DNA of 64,000 nucleotides. Origin: Pseudobdellovibrio sp. (GTDB lineage: Bacteria > Bdellovibrionota > Bdellovibrionia > Bdellovibrionales > Bdellovibrionaceae). The notes beneath the pieces were generated by a model. It ran no database searches and was not told the DNA's origin. It saw only the letters and a program-made list of their open reading frames with translations. The translations under genes and the position numbers were made by a program. Every line of letters begins with the position of its first letter. Positions within the stretch are counted from its first letter, which is position 1. The DNA is taken from assembly GCA_020696855.1 (NCBI GenBank), contig JAJFMT010000003.1, positions 38,201 through 102,200 of the forward strand. The letters are read 5' to 3'. Below, piece by piece: positions 6,885 to 15,006 of the stretch.

Positions 6885-8198
6885 TCAGATTGAATCAAGG
6901 TAAGGTGAAATCAGCGGGCGAGGGTGAAAAGTCGCCTTCAAAGCGCTTAAAAACATATAAACTCCCGCAGTCTTGCGGTCCAGAAAGACCAGTTCCTGCG
7001 GCGGAGTACGAAGATCATAATGGCGGAACTCAAACGCGTTTTTAATAACCCGTTTCGGTAAGTCGCTTTCTTTCCAGTTAAATTCCGGCTGCACTTCTTT
7101 AAAAGGTTCAACTGTTTGATGGCAGAATTTGGTAAACGCCGTTACGTAGGCCTCACTGTCACTGTCGTTTAAAAAACCAAGGTCACGCGCACCACGGAAA
7201 AATAGTTCATTGTCGCTTGTAATGGCGCCCTTCATTAATTTCTTGTAAGCAGAAATAAAATCGGGGGTAAATTGCTTGGTTGCGCCGAAATCCAGTAAAA
7301 CGATTGCATCATCTGCAGCAGAAGAGCCCAATTGAATTTTATAGTTTCCAAGGTGAGGGTCGGACTGAATATTATTCCAGCGAAACAACTCCAGAAAATA
7401 AAGATCTAAGAAATTTGTACCTAAGCGGTTTCTTCGGTCCTGTGACAGGTTCTGAATGACGTCGTGATCAGCGCGAAACCCTTCCATATATTCTGTTGCC
7501 AGAATTTTTTCGGTTGAATACTGCGGGTAGACCTTCGGCACTTTGAAACGTCTATCACCGTTCAGCAGTGAACGGTATTGCTCTGTGAGGCGCGCTTCTG
7601 TGGCGTAATCAAGCTCTTGCTGCAGCATTGATTTTATTTCGTTAAACAGGCCATCGGTTTTAAGGCCTTCAGGTAAAATTTTTGAAATCGACAAAATCCG
7701 TTTGAGAGCGGCAACATCTGAGTCAATGGCTTTGTCAACACCGGGATATTGCACTTTCAGTGCGATTTTTTCTTTCGTGTCTTTGCGTACAGCAAGGTAA
7801 ACCTGGCCCATAGAAGCGCTGCCGATCGGCTCCGGGTTTATTTCAAGCTGATCAAGAACATCGGTATCTAGCTGATTCAGAATCTGCTCGTACATGATTT
7901 CCCAGCTGACAGTCGCTGAGTTTGACTGAAGTGATTTCAGAATTTTGTTAGCTTCAGCAGGCAAAAAATGTTCGCCGTACACTGAAAGCATCTGCCCTGC
8001 CTTCATCGCACTGCCTTTCAGCTTTCCAAGCTCTGAGGCTACTTGAAGGGCTTGCGAGTTAAAGTAATCATCCATAGAGGAATTTGCAATTTTCGCTGAC
8101 GCATACTGCATGCCGGCCTTTACACCGAGCTTTGCCAACGCAAAGCTTCTTGAAAGCGTTCCGGTTTTTAATTTTTTTAATTCTTTTGGATCTGCCAT
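6885..8198 (-). CDS. ABC1/AarF/UbiB-family atypical kinase-like protein
   Basis: This 437-residue protein belongs to the ABC1 (UbiB/ADCK) family of atypical kinases or ATPases linked to ubiquinone and lipid metabolism. The KxGQ motif is visible (KAGQ, 66-69), followed by the nucleotide loop PIGSASMGQVY (about 124-134), the ALKVQYPGV lysine (about 148), and the metal-binding LLDFGATKQF. The usual alanine-rich loop (AAAS) reads GSAS here. No C-terminal membrane span is evident, unlike E. coli UbiB (546 residues). I use ATG 8198 rather than TTG 8204 because AAGAG lies 9 bases upstream of it. It is read toward the motor-like operon, but a 96-base gap with its own promoter candidate separates them. 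Confidence 0.85.
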   Translation of the reverse strand: MADPKELKKLKTGTLSRSFALAKLGVKAGMQYASAKIANSSMDDYFNSQALQVASELGKLKGSAMKAGQMLSVYGEHFLPAEANKILKSLQSNSATVSWEIMYEQILNQLDTDVLDQLEINPEPIGSASMGQVYLAVRKDTKEKIALKVQYPGVDKAIDSDVAALKRILSISKILPEGLKTDGLFNEIKSMLQQELDYATEARLTEQYRSLLNGDRRFKVPKVYPQYSTEKILATEYMEGFRADHDVIQNLSQDRRNRLGTNFLDLYFLELFRWNNIQSDPHLGNYKIQLGSSAADDAIVLLDFGATKQFTPDFISAYKKLMKGAITSDNELFFRGARDLGFLNDSDSEAYVTAFTKFCHQTVEPFKEVQPEFNWKESDLPKRVIKNAFEFRHYDLRTPPQELVFLDRKTAGVYMFLSALKATFHPRPLISPYLDSI

Positions 8199-8220
8199 TT
8201 GCAATAACTCTTTTAAAAGT

Positions 8221-8227
8221 TATTATA
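8221..8227. promoter_or_regulatory. Symmetric shared -10 element TATTATA
   Basis: The 7-mer reads TATTAT on the plus strand (8221-8226) and TATAAT on the minus strand (8227-8222), so it can serve as -10 box for both divergent genes (UbiB-like leftward, epimerase rightward). On the plus strand TTTGCA (8198-8203) lies 17 bases upstream as a possible -35. Minus-strand -35 is poor. Confidence 0.45.
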
Positions 8228-8250
8228 AAGCCTGCAATGGCGGGTAGGCT

Positions 8251-9117
8251 ATGAATATATTAATGACCGGTGGCACCGGATTTATCGGTAAAGAGCTGGC
8301 AAAAAAGCTGGTAAACGAAGGTCATAAACTGACCGTTGTTACACGAAACGAAAAATCTGCAAAAGACAAACTTCCTGCGTCCGTCAAATTCATCGAGTGC
8401 GATTTGAACACGACAGCTCTGTCCGCCGAAAGTTTTTTCGAAATTGATTCCATAATTAATCTTGCAGGTGAGCCAATCGATTCACGCTGGACTAAACAAC
8501 ACAAACAAAACATCAAAACTTCCAGAATTGCCGGAACAAAAAATTTACTACTGAACTGCCCTGCATCGGTAAAGACGCTGATCAGTACTTCTGCCATCGG
8601 CTTTTATGGTGACCGGGGTAACGAAGAGCTGACGGAATCCTCTCCGAAAGGATCAGGATTTCTTTCTGACGTGTGTAAAGAGTGGGAGCTGGAAGCCCAA
8701 TCCTTCAGTGGCGAGAGGCTTGTCATACTCCGGTTCGGAATGGTTCTCAGTCCTAACGGCGGCGCTTTGAAAACTCTGATCAAAATTTTCAGCTCGCACG
8801 TGGGTTCGCCGGTTGGAAGCGGGCAGCAATGGGTCAGCTTTATCAGTCTTACTGATCTTCACGAAGTCATACTGAAGGCGCTTAAAGATGAACAAATCCG
8901 GGGCATCTATAATGCCGTCAACAATCATCCGGTAACAAACGAAAATTTTTCAAAAGCGCTGGCAAAAAAACTGGATGTGATTTTACTTCCGAGAGTGCCT
9001 TCAATGGCGATCAAACTTGTAATGGGAGAGATGTCTGAATTAATTCTATACTCTCAAAAAGTAAAAACGAATTTTCCTTATAACTTTAAAGATACAACTT
9101 TAGAATCGGTATTTTAA
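8251..9117 (+). CDS. TIGR01777-type NAD-dependent epimerase/dehydratase family protein
   Basis: This 288-residue protein is a short-chain dehydrogenase-like protein of the TIGR01777 (YfcH/SDR39U1) group. It has the N-terminal nucleotide-binding GGTGFIG (residues 7-13), the INLAGEPIDSRWT segment, SAIGFYGDRG with the active-site Tyr region, LRFGMVLSPNGGALK, GSGQQWVSFISL and a C-terminal NNHPVTNENF segment, all typical of the group. The substrate of this family is not established. ATG 8251 follows a weak GGGTAGG site. The gene is divergent from the UbiB-like gene and convergent with nrnA, separated by only 4 bases. Confidence 0.85.
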   Translation: MNILMTGGTGFIGKELAKKLVNEGHKLTVVTRNEKSAKDKLPASVKFIECDLNTTALSAESFFEIDSIINLAGEPIDSRWTKQHKQNIKTSRIAGTKNLLLNCPASVKTLISTSAIGFYGDRGNEELTESSPKGSGFLSDVCKEWELEAQSFSGERLVILRFGMVLSPNGGALKTLIKIFSSHVGSPVGSGQQWVSFISLTDLHEVILKALKDEQIRGIYNAVNNHPVTNENFSKALAKKLDVILLPRVPSMAIKLVMGEMSELILYSQKVKTNFPYNFKDTTLESVF

Positions 9118-9121
9118 GTTC

Positions 9122-10084
9122 TTAACTGCTTTTTTGAATCAGAAAATTAAGTTTATCGATGATCTGAGCTTCGGTTGCCTTGACCCAAGCGCCAGCGGAA
9201 TGCAGATGGCCTCCGCCACCGAACTCTCTTGCCCAGGACAGAATCTCATTCTTGCGGCTTCTGAAGCTCAGTTTGAAAAATTGCTCGGCTTCTTCACGGA
9301 TAACGATAGAGACATTCAGATTTTTAAGGCCCATGAATAAATCCACTAAGTCACTGACCTCATCAGAACTGAGATTGTATTCCGTCAGATCTTTTTTGCT
9401 GATGCAGATAATGGCCGTATCATTATTTTTGTACGTGACGTTTTTAATCAGTTTTGAAAGGTAATTAAATTTATTAATAGTCCAATTTTCAAAAAGGGAC
9501 CGGTTCAGTGTTTTATGATCAGCTCCGGCCAGCACGAGTTTTTTAGCCATATCGAAAATCTTGACCGGGGATCGCATGTTTTTAAAATTTTGCGTATCAA
9601 AAATTAAACTTGCGTAAAGACAAGTGGCCACATTGACATCTAATGGAATTTCCATGGATTCAATAATTTCGAGAGCCAGTTCGCCCGTGCAGCTAGCGTT
9701 TTCATCTATAAGATAAATCGTCCGAGGCAAATTCGTCTTATCGCTCACATGATGGTCGATAAAGACAATCTGCACATCGGCTTTCAGAAGATGTTCAAGA
9801 AGGGGCTGGCAAAGTTTTGGGTCATGCGTATCGAAAATAATACATACATCATCTTTAGAAAACTTTTGTCCGGTTGATTCGTTCGCAGCAAGAATTTCTA
9901 CTCCGTAAGTTAAGAATTCATAACGGGGTGGGATTGGGTCATTGTGAATGACAGAAACATCATAACCATTTTTTTTGAGTGCAAAGTAAAGTGCCATCTC
10001 GCTGCCTAAGCCATCACCATCAGCAGATATGTGGGTAGAGAGCCAAATTTTTTTAGCACCTTTGACAAGTGAGCTGATGTTCAT
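9122..10084 (-). CDS. nrnA: DHH-family phosphoesterase, NrnA-like oligoribonuclease
   Basis: This 320-residue protein degrades very short oligoribonucleotides and probably 3'-phosphoadenosine 5'-phosphate, as known for NrnA, which replaces Orn in many bacteria. Metal-binding motifs are clear: HISADGDG (Asp22, Asp24), IIFDTHD (Asp85), the DHH at residues 110-112, the SLIFDTQNF segment, and the C-terminal DHHA1 loop FGGGGHLHSAGAW that binds substrate. Length is normal for the family. The ATG has no Shine-Dalgarno sequence; TAAAAT ends 6 bases before it, suggesting a leaderless mRNA. It is divergent from greA. Confidence 0.88.
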   Translation of the reverse strand: MNISSLVKGAKKIWLSTHISADGDGLGSEMALYFALKKNGYDVSVIHNDPIPPRYEFLTYGVEILAANESTGQKFSKDDVCIIFDTHDPKLCQPLLEHLLKADVQIVFIDHHVSDKTNLPRTIYLIDENASCTGELALEIIESMEIPLDVNVATCLYASLIFDTQNFKNMRSPVKIFDMAKKLVLAGADHKTLNRSLFENWTINKFNYLSKLIKNVTYKNNDTAIICISKKDLTEYNLSSDEVSDLVDLFMGLKNLNVSIVIREEAEQFFKLSFRSRKNEILSWAREFGGGGHLHSAGAWVKATEAQIIDKLNFLIQKSS

Positions 10085-10090
10085 TTTTTG

Positions 10091-10120
10091 ATTTTAAATT
10101 GACGCACTACGGTCTGTCCT
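10091..10120 (-). promoter_or_regulatory. nrnA promoter, predicted leaderless start
   Basis: On the minus strand AGGACA (10120-10115) is separated by 18 bases from TAAAAT (10096-10091), which lies 6 bases before the ATG at 10084. The -10 matches 5 of 6 consensus bases and the -35 matches 4 of 6. Confidence 0.55.
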
Positions 10121-10127
10121 CATGTGT

Positions 10128-10156
10128 TTGTTAATACTGACAAAATTTGGTATAAA
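10128..10156 (+). promoter_or_regulatory. greA sigma-70 promoter with extended -10
   Basis: TTGTTA (10128-10133), a 17-base spacer and TATAAA (10151-10156), preceded by TGG so that an extended -10 is also present. The transcript would begin near 10163 and carry a leader of about 45 bases ending in the AGGAAGG ribosome binding site of greA. Confidence 0.7.
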
Positions 10157-10209
10157 ATAGGCTTTCGTATAGACTTATTAATGAGCATCGGTATAGGAAG
10201 GTTTTGATT

Positions 10210-10689
10210 ATGTCACAGGAAATTTTACCAATTACTTTACGTGGAAAGTCGATGCTGGAAGCAGAATTAAAAAAACTTATTCACGAAGAACGTCCTACAA
10301 TTATTAAAGCTATCGAAGAGGCCCGTGCTCAGGGTGACATCAGTGAAAATGCCGAATACGACGCCGCAAAAGAGCGCCAAGGTATGATCGAAGGCCGTAT
10401 TGGTGAAATCCAGGGTAAATTGGCAGGCGTTGAAGCTATCGATCCTGCTACAATTAAATCTGATAAAATCGTTTTCGGTGCCACCGTTACATTACAGGAT
10501 ACTGAATCAGAAGAAGAAATTACTTACCAAATCGTTGGCGTAGATGAAGCTGACGTAAAAAAAGGAATGATCTCGATCATTTCCCCGCTGGCTCGCGCGA
10601 TGATCGGAAAAAAAGTCGGTGAATTAGTAACTGTTCAAAGTCCTAAAGGCGATAAAGAATACGAAGTTATTTCATTTAAGTTTGTATAA
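10210..10689 (+). CDS. greA: Transcription elongation factor GreA
   Basis: GreA rescues backtracked RNA polymerase by stimulating transcript cleavage through the secondary channel. The 159-residue protein has the N-terminal coiled coil with the conserved GDISENAEYDAAKERQ segment, including the tip acidic residues, and the C-terminal FKBP-like domain (PLARAMIGKKVGE). Length is standard for GreA. ATG 10210 is preferred over TTG 10204 because the GGAAGG site lies 8 bases upstream. It has its own strong promoter and is followed 8 bases later by an AsmA-like gene. Confidence 0.97.
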   Translation: MSQEILPITLRGKSMLEAELKKLIHEERPTIIKAIEEARAQGDISENAEYDAAKERQGMIEGRIGEIQGKLAGVEAIDPATIKSDKIVFGATVTLQDTESEEEITYQIVGVDEADVKKGMISIISPLARAMIGKKVGELVTVQSPKGDKEYEVISFKFV

Positions 10690-10697
10690 ATAATTAG

Positions 10698-12731
10698 ATG
10701 CGAAGAGCCGTCATTGACCAACCTGGGATCCGAATCTGCCTTGCGGGCCTTGTGATCTCATTTTTCATTGGGCTGGCTCTTAAAAACCAAATCTCGGATG
10801 CCCGAATTGAATTTTACCTGAATAAATCTGTTAAGAGACTACAGAATGAATTTTCTATTGATTACGACAAAGCCCGCATCAATCTTTCTAAGTGGGGTTT
10901 ACCCTTTCCTGTGCTTGAGGTCTTTCACATTAGACTAAGCCCTAAGGGCATGGCCTGCCAAACGTCTCAGATTTATGTGGATGAGCTTGAGGTGCCGATT
11001 ACCATTCCGATTCTTTTGGGTTTTTCTACGAAAGTTCCGAAAATCCGCATTCGCGACATGGAGCTGAGAATCAGCGATACTGACAAGTGTTTGCAGGTGG
11101 GGCCACCCAAGAAAGATAATGGCGGGAGCGCTGTTAATCCAGCCACGGCAGAATCACCTCAAGGGTCAGTTGCAGTCGCATCCGCAAGGCCTGCTGGCGG
11201 TAAAGAAGATCAGCACATTACCGATGTTTTCTCAAGAAACACAAAAGGGGAACTCAGCGAAATTTTTGTTGAAAAGCTGAAAGTCATTAACAGCAAGAGC
11301 CCCGAACAGCCTGTAGTGCTGAAGCAGATCAATATTGATCTCAGCTATTCACAGAACCGGCTGAGCCACATCGCGGTTAAGTCTAAATTAAATGCCATTC
11401 GCGATTCGAAGTCCGATATTTATTTCATAAACGCCAATCTGAACCTGATGGTTAACAGCACCGGAGAAAACACCGTTGATTGTATTCTGAACGTTGATGG
11501 AAAGCTTCTGGACGGCGATGTGCAGATGTTCGCCCACTATGTAACCGGGGACCCGAAGCTGAATTACGAAGTCTCAATCGGCAAAGTTTCGCTTAAAGCG
11601 GTTCAACCATTAATCAATTCGGCCTTTTTACGAAAAGTTTCGGGCCTTGATAAAGTTCCGGTCTCGATCAGCTTAAAAAATTCCGGAGATGTCATTTTAG
11701 GCGATCAGCCGAAGGTTCTTTCAACCTTTAAGCGCGTTCTGATCAATGTTGAAAATGCCCAAATCAAATCGAACTCGATCGATGTGGTTTTTGAAGATTC
11801 AAGAACTATCGTTAAACCTTTTGATGTCCTGGTAGACTCGCTGCCGATGTCGCGCCTGAAAAATCTCGACATGCTGAAGGGCAAGCTGGAAAGCTTTGAA
11901 AACCTCGGAGTTCTATCAGGGAAACTCAGCTACCGTGATAATGAAACGTTTAAATTCGACGGTATTCTTCGCGGGCTTGAGGTTGTGTTCTCAAACCGTG
12001 GGCGCAGAGACCTGCAGGCGATTGATGAGATGAATTTTCACCTCAAGAAAGCGGCTAACGATTTTTCATTAGAAGCTAACAGTCTGGTTGTCGGCGGGCA
12101 AAAAGTTGATGGCGTTCTCAATATCGATCACAACTCTGAACTGAATAAGACAAGCGCTAATTTGAAATTAAAAGGAGCGCTTTTTAACACAAGAGTCTGG
12201 GAGCAGTTTACTTTCGTCGAACAATCACCGGTTGTTGATGTGTCGTGGAACTACAACAAATCCGAATCGGAAAGTCATAGCCTTAAACTTCATGCCGAAA
12301 GTTTTGCGTTACCCGGCGTGCTCTTTTCAAACGTTCAGCTGGATATGCAAAGGCAGTCAGACCCGTCTTCGGGCCGCAACAACCTGACCCTGGCGATCAG
12401 GCCGGCCCGTTTAAGTACTAACGAACAGCTTCTGGAAAATGACTACATAGCGCAGGTTTTAAAGGGCAGTGTGGGTTTGCGAGGGCAGATTTTTACAAGT
12501 GAAAAAACAACTGTGAACTTAAATGGATCTGACTGGAGAAATTTAAATTTTACTCTTGATTCATACTTGAACGAGCAGGAGCAGAAGAACACGTTACACG
12601 TTGTTTTAAAGGGCTCAACAGAGCTTAACCGCGGCGTTGCCAGCAAGCTGACGTTAACGAATAAAAACCAGAATTTTAAATTTGATATGAGTTCAACGGT
12701 CGATACACCGTTGGTTATTAAGCCGTTGTGA
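10698..12731 (+). CDS. AsmA/GspN-like membrane-anchored periplasmic protein
   Basis: This 677-residue protein has one N-terminal membrane span (about 13-30, ICLAGLVISFFIGLAL) followed by a long periplasmic region of alternating beta-rich segments, with a low-complexity Pro/Ala/Gly linker near residues 135-170. This architecture is like AsmA or type II secretion GspN-like proteins, which are beta-groove proteins of the inner membrane facing the periplasm. I see no motif that settles which. The ATG has no Shine-Dalgarno site; TATAAA (10685-10690) ends 7 bases before it, overlapping the greA stop, so it may be leaderless with an internal promoter. The next gene follows closely. Confidence 0.55.
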   Translation: MRRAVIDQPGIRICLAGLVISFFIGLALKNQISDARIEFYLNKSVKRLQNEFSIDYDKARINLSKWGLPFPVLEVFHIRLSPKGMACQTSQIYVDELEVPITIPILLGFSTKVPKIRIRDMELRISDTDKCLQVGPPKKDNGGSAVNPATAESPQGSVAVASARPAGGKEDQHITDVFSRNTKGELSEIFVEKLKVINSKSPEQPVVLKQINIDLSYSQNRLSHIAVKSKLNAIRDSKSDIYFINANLNLMVNSTGENTVDCILNVDGKLLDGDVQMFAHYVTGDPKLNYEVSIGKVSLKAVQPLINSAFLRKVSGLDKVPVSISLKNSGDVILGDQPKVLSTFKRVLINVENAQIKSNSIDVVFEDSRTIVKPFDVLVDSLPMSRLKNLDMLKGKLESFENLGVLSGKLSYRDNETFKFDGILRGLEVVFSNRGRRDLQAIDEMNFHLKKAANDFSLEANSLVVGGQKVDGVLNIDHNSELNKTSANLKLKGALFNTRVWEQFTFVEQSPVVDVSWNYNKSESESHSLKLHAESFALPGVLFSNVQLDMQRQSDPSSGRNNLTLAIRPARLSTNEQLLENDYIAQVLKGSVGLRGQIFTSEKTTVNLNGSDWRNLNFTLDSYLNEQEQKNTLHVVLKGSTELNRGVASKLTLTNKNQNFKFDMSSTVDTPLVIKPL

Positions 12732-12742
12732 TCTGAGGACTT

Positions 12743-13471
12743 ATGATTTGGCAAGAAGATCAAAATGTTTGGGCATGGCTTCCTCGCTTGCAGGCGCATC
12801 GCGGGTACTGGGTAGAAGGGTTGCCACAAAATTCCATTGAATCCATAAAAGGTTCATACGATGAAGGTTATGAGATCTGTGAATTTGATGTGAGACTGAC
12901 GGGTGACGGCGAGGCGATATTATTTCATGATAAGAGAATCGACGGTAAACCGGTTTACCGGATGAACCACGAAGATATAAAAAAAGTGGCGCCGGCTCCA
13001 AGACTGGAAGACCTTCTTATTTGGTTTAAAGATGTTCACAACTTTAAGCTCAATATCGAATTAAAGAATGACGGTGTTTTTAATTACCGCCTTGAAAAAG
13101 CGGTGTGTGCACTTATCAAAAAATATAATCTTGAAAGCCGTGTTCTGGTTTCAAGCTTTAACCCGCTGTCATTGGCAAAAGTAAAACTTCTTTGCCCCAC
13201 AGTTTACCGGGCATTACTGCTGAGCTATGAAAGAAATCACGGTAATAATTTTGTTGTGATGTCGTCGGTTGGAAATTATTTATGTCATCCGCATATCTTG
13301 CATATGCGCGCAGAAGACTTTACGAAGTACGCTAATAACTACAAGGCGCTGGGAAAGAAGATTCCAATCGTGCTTTGGACTGTTAATGATTTAAAAATTT
13401 ATTCAGATCAGAAGAATATTATTCACGGGATTATTTCTGATGAAATAACCCCGCAAATTTTCAGTAAGTAA
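12743..13471 (+). CDS. Glycerophosphodiester phosphodiesterase family protein
   Basis: This 242-residue protein would hydrolyse glycerophosphodiesters to glycerol-3-phosphate and an alcohol. It carries the family's catalytic pattern: AHRG (His19-Arg20), CEFDVRLT (Glu47, Asp49), FHD (His62-Asp63), the NIELK strand, and a C-terminal LWTVND. No signal peptide is seen, so it is probably cytoplasmic, like UgpQ. A GAGGA site precedes the ATG by 3 bases. It starts 11 bases after the AsmA-like gene and is probably cotranscribed. Convergent tatA ends 3 bases beyond its stop. Confidence 0.88.
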   Translation: MIWQEDQNVWAWLPRLQAHRGYWVEGLPQNSIESIKGSYDEGYEICEFDVRLTGDGEAILFHDKRIDGKPVYRMNHEDIKKVAPAPRLEDLLIWFKDVHNFKLNIELKNDGVFNYRLEKAVCALIKKYNLESRVLVSSFNPLSLAKVKLLCPTVYRALLLSYERNHGNNFVVMSSVGNYLCHPHILHMRAEDFTKYANNYKALGKKIPIVLWTVNDLKIYSDQKNIIHGIISDEITPQIFSK

Positions 13472-13474
13472 AGA

Positions 13475-13711
13475 CTAAGAATTTTCTTTTTTAGTTTCAG
13501 CCTGCTGCTGATGAACAGAGTTGTCAGCGTGCTTGATCTGTTGCTGAGGACCTACATCTTTCGCATCAGCATTTACTTCGTTAAGACCTTCTTTGAAGCC
13601 TTTAATCGCTTTACCCAAAGACTGTCCCAACTGCGGTAAACGGCTTGGACCGAAGAAAATCAAGAGAATGATAACCAATAGAATCATGTGAGCGATACTT
13701 AGTTGTCCCAT
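13475..13711 (-). CDS. tatA: Twin-arginine translocase subunit TatA/TatE
   Basis: This 78-residue protein is the pore-forming subunit of the Tat system, which exports folded proteins across the inner membrane. It has a short N-terminal span (IAHMILLVIILLIFF), the conserved FGPSRLPQLGQSLGKAIKGFKE hinge and amphipathic helix start, and a polar tail rich in Gln and Lys. ATG 13711 is chosen over GTG 13717 because AAAGGAG lies 5 bases upstream of the ATG. It lies 48 bases after oppC on the same strand without an obvious terminator, so it may be transcribed with the opp genes. No tatBC is in the window. Confidence 0.93.
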   Translation of the reverse strand: MGQLSIAHMILLVIILLIFFGPSRLPQLGQSLGKAIKGFKEGLNEVNADAKDVGPQQQIKHADNSVHQQQAETKKENS

Positions 13712-13759
13712 GGACACTCCTTTTAGTTGGTCTGCTTTTCACTGCCTAATGCTATTATT

Positions 13760-14998
13760 TTAACGCTTAATCGTTTTAGGATCAATAGCATCTTGTAAGC
13801 CATCTCCAACATAATTGAAGCTAATGGTTACAAAGAGGATCAGAAGACCCGGAATAATGGCAAGGGTAGGAGCCTCATAAATGAGTTCCTGTGCATTAAA
13901 CAGCATATTCCCCCAGCTAGGAGTCGGAGGTTGGATACCAAGCCCTAAGAAGCTGAGTGCCGCCTCAAAAAGGATCGAATCACCCACGCCCAAGGTCACA
14001 GATACCAGTAATGGAGCCAATACGTTCGGGAACATATGGCGCGTGATGATCGTGTAATCTGTCGCCCCTAAAGTCTTAGAAGCCAGAATGAATTCACGTT
14101 CTCTTAAAGTGAGGATGCTGCCGCGTACAAGGCGGGCCACCGTCATCCATGAAAAGATACATAATATAAAGACGAGCTTTAAAATACTTTCGTTTCCGAC
14201 TGAGAGAATGCTGCTAACCCCGGGGATTTTCTGTAAGTCGATGGCAGCCACAACAATCAGAACCGGAATGGTCGGTAACGAAATCAAGGCATCAGTCACG
14301 CGCATCAGAAGCGAATCAATTACGCCGCCATAGTATCCCGCCAGGGCGCCGATCAATAAGCCGATCAGCGATGAGGCGATGGCAACCAGAACCGCCACAC
14401 CCATTGAGATGCGGGTACCGTAAATCAAACGCATGAAGGCGTCACGGCCGAGTTCGTCCGTGCCGAAAATGTGAAACGTTTCAAAACGTTTAGCTAAGTT
14501 ACGAAGCTCAACTTTGGTGTCGGCATCGATGTTCAGTAAACGGATAGCCGCCATCGCTTTACGTTTTTCGTAATGTGACCACTCATAAAGAGCATCAGCC
14601 GGCTGTTTAGTAGTAACGAAGTCTTCTTTAATTAATTCTTTGGCAACAACATCGGCTTCGTCAGGGTTGTTAGCCATATATTTTTTAACCATTTCTTCGC
14701 GCACGTCCATTGCGACACTGATACGTGAGAAAGGCGGTTTATAACGGGCAAAAACGTTTTGTGATTCAGAATCTACGCCTAAAACATTTCCGATTACAGG
14801 AGCGAAGACCGCCACCAGAATGAAAAATAAAATAGTGTAAGCACCGACAACCGCTGCTTTGTGTTCTCTAAATTGCGAATAGATAATCTTGGTAAGGCTT
14901 TGAACCTTTTCCATTTCCGCAATCTGGGCTTTTGACAATGTTGATGAGGTATTTGGGTCCACGTTTTTCTTTTCGGCTGTCAGTACTTCCTGTTCCAT
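13760..14998 (-). CDS. oppC: Oligopeptide ABC transporter permease OppC, with periplasmic insertion
   Basis: This is the second membrane permease of the peptide importer, 412 residues against about 300 for usual OppC. A first span (about 53-75) is followed by an insertion of about 85 charged residues (roughly 80-170) before the FGTDELGRDAFMRLIYGTR segment and the five further spans with the binding-protein-dependent transport loop (LRLARALPxx-type region reading SKTLGATDYTIITRHMFPN). Two in-frame ATGs exist at 15004 and 14998; the TAGGA of the oppB stop is correctly spaced only for 14998. It lies at the end of the oppDFABC operon. Confidence 0.9.
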   Translation of the reverse strand: MEQEVLTAEKKNVDPNTSSTLSKAQIAEMEKVQSLTKIIYSQFREHKAAVVGAYTILFFILVAVFAPVIGNVLGVDSESQNVFARYKPPFSRISVAMDVREEMVKKYMANNPDEADVVAKELIKEDFVTTKQPADALYEWSHYEKRKAMAAIRLLNIDADTKVELRNLAKRFETFHIFGTDELGRDAFMRLIYGTRISMGVAVLVAIASSLIGLLIGALAGYYGGVIDSLLMRVTDALISLPTIPVLIVVAAIDLQKIPGVSSILSVGNESILKLVFILCIFSWMTVARLVRGSILTLREREFILASKTLGATDYTIITRHMFPNVLAPLLVSVTLGVGDSILFEAALSFLGLGIQPPTPSWGNMLFNAQELIYEAPTLAIIPGLLILFVTISFNYVGDGLQDAIDPKTIKR

Positions 14999-15006
14999 CT
15001 TCATTC

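Noticed and set aside
6885..8198. Serine/threonine kinase partner for the FHA protein
   Set aside because: The neighbouring kinase-like gene is of the ABC1/UbiB type, which is not known to phosphorylate proteins in the way FHA domains require. It is also separated by a promoter candidate.
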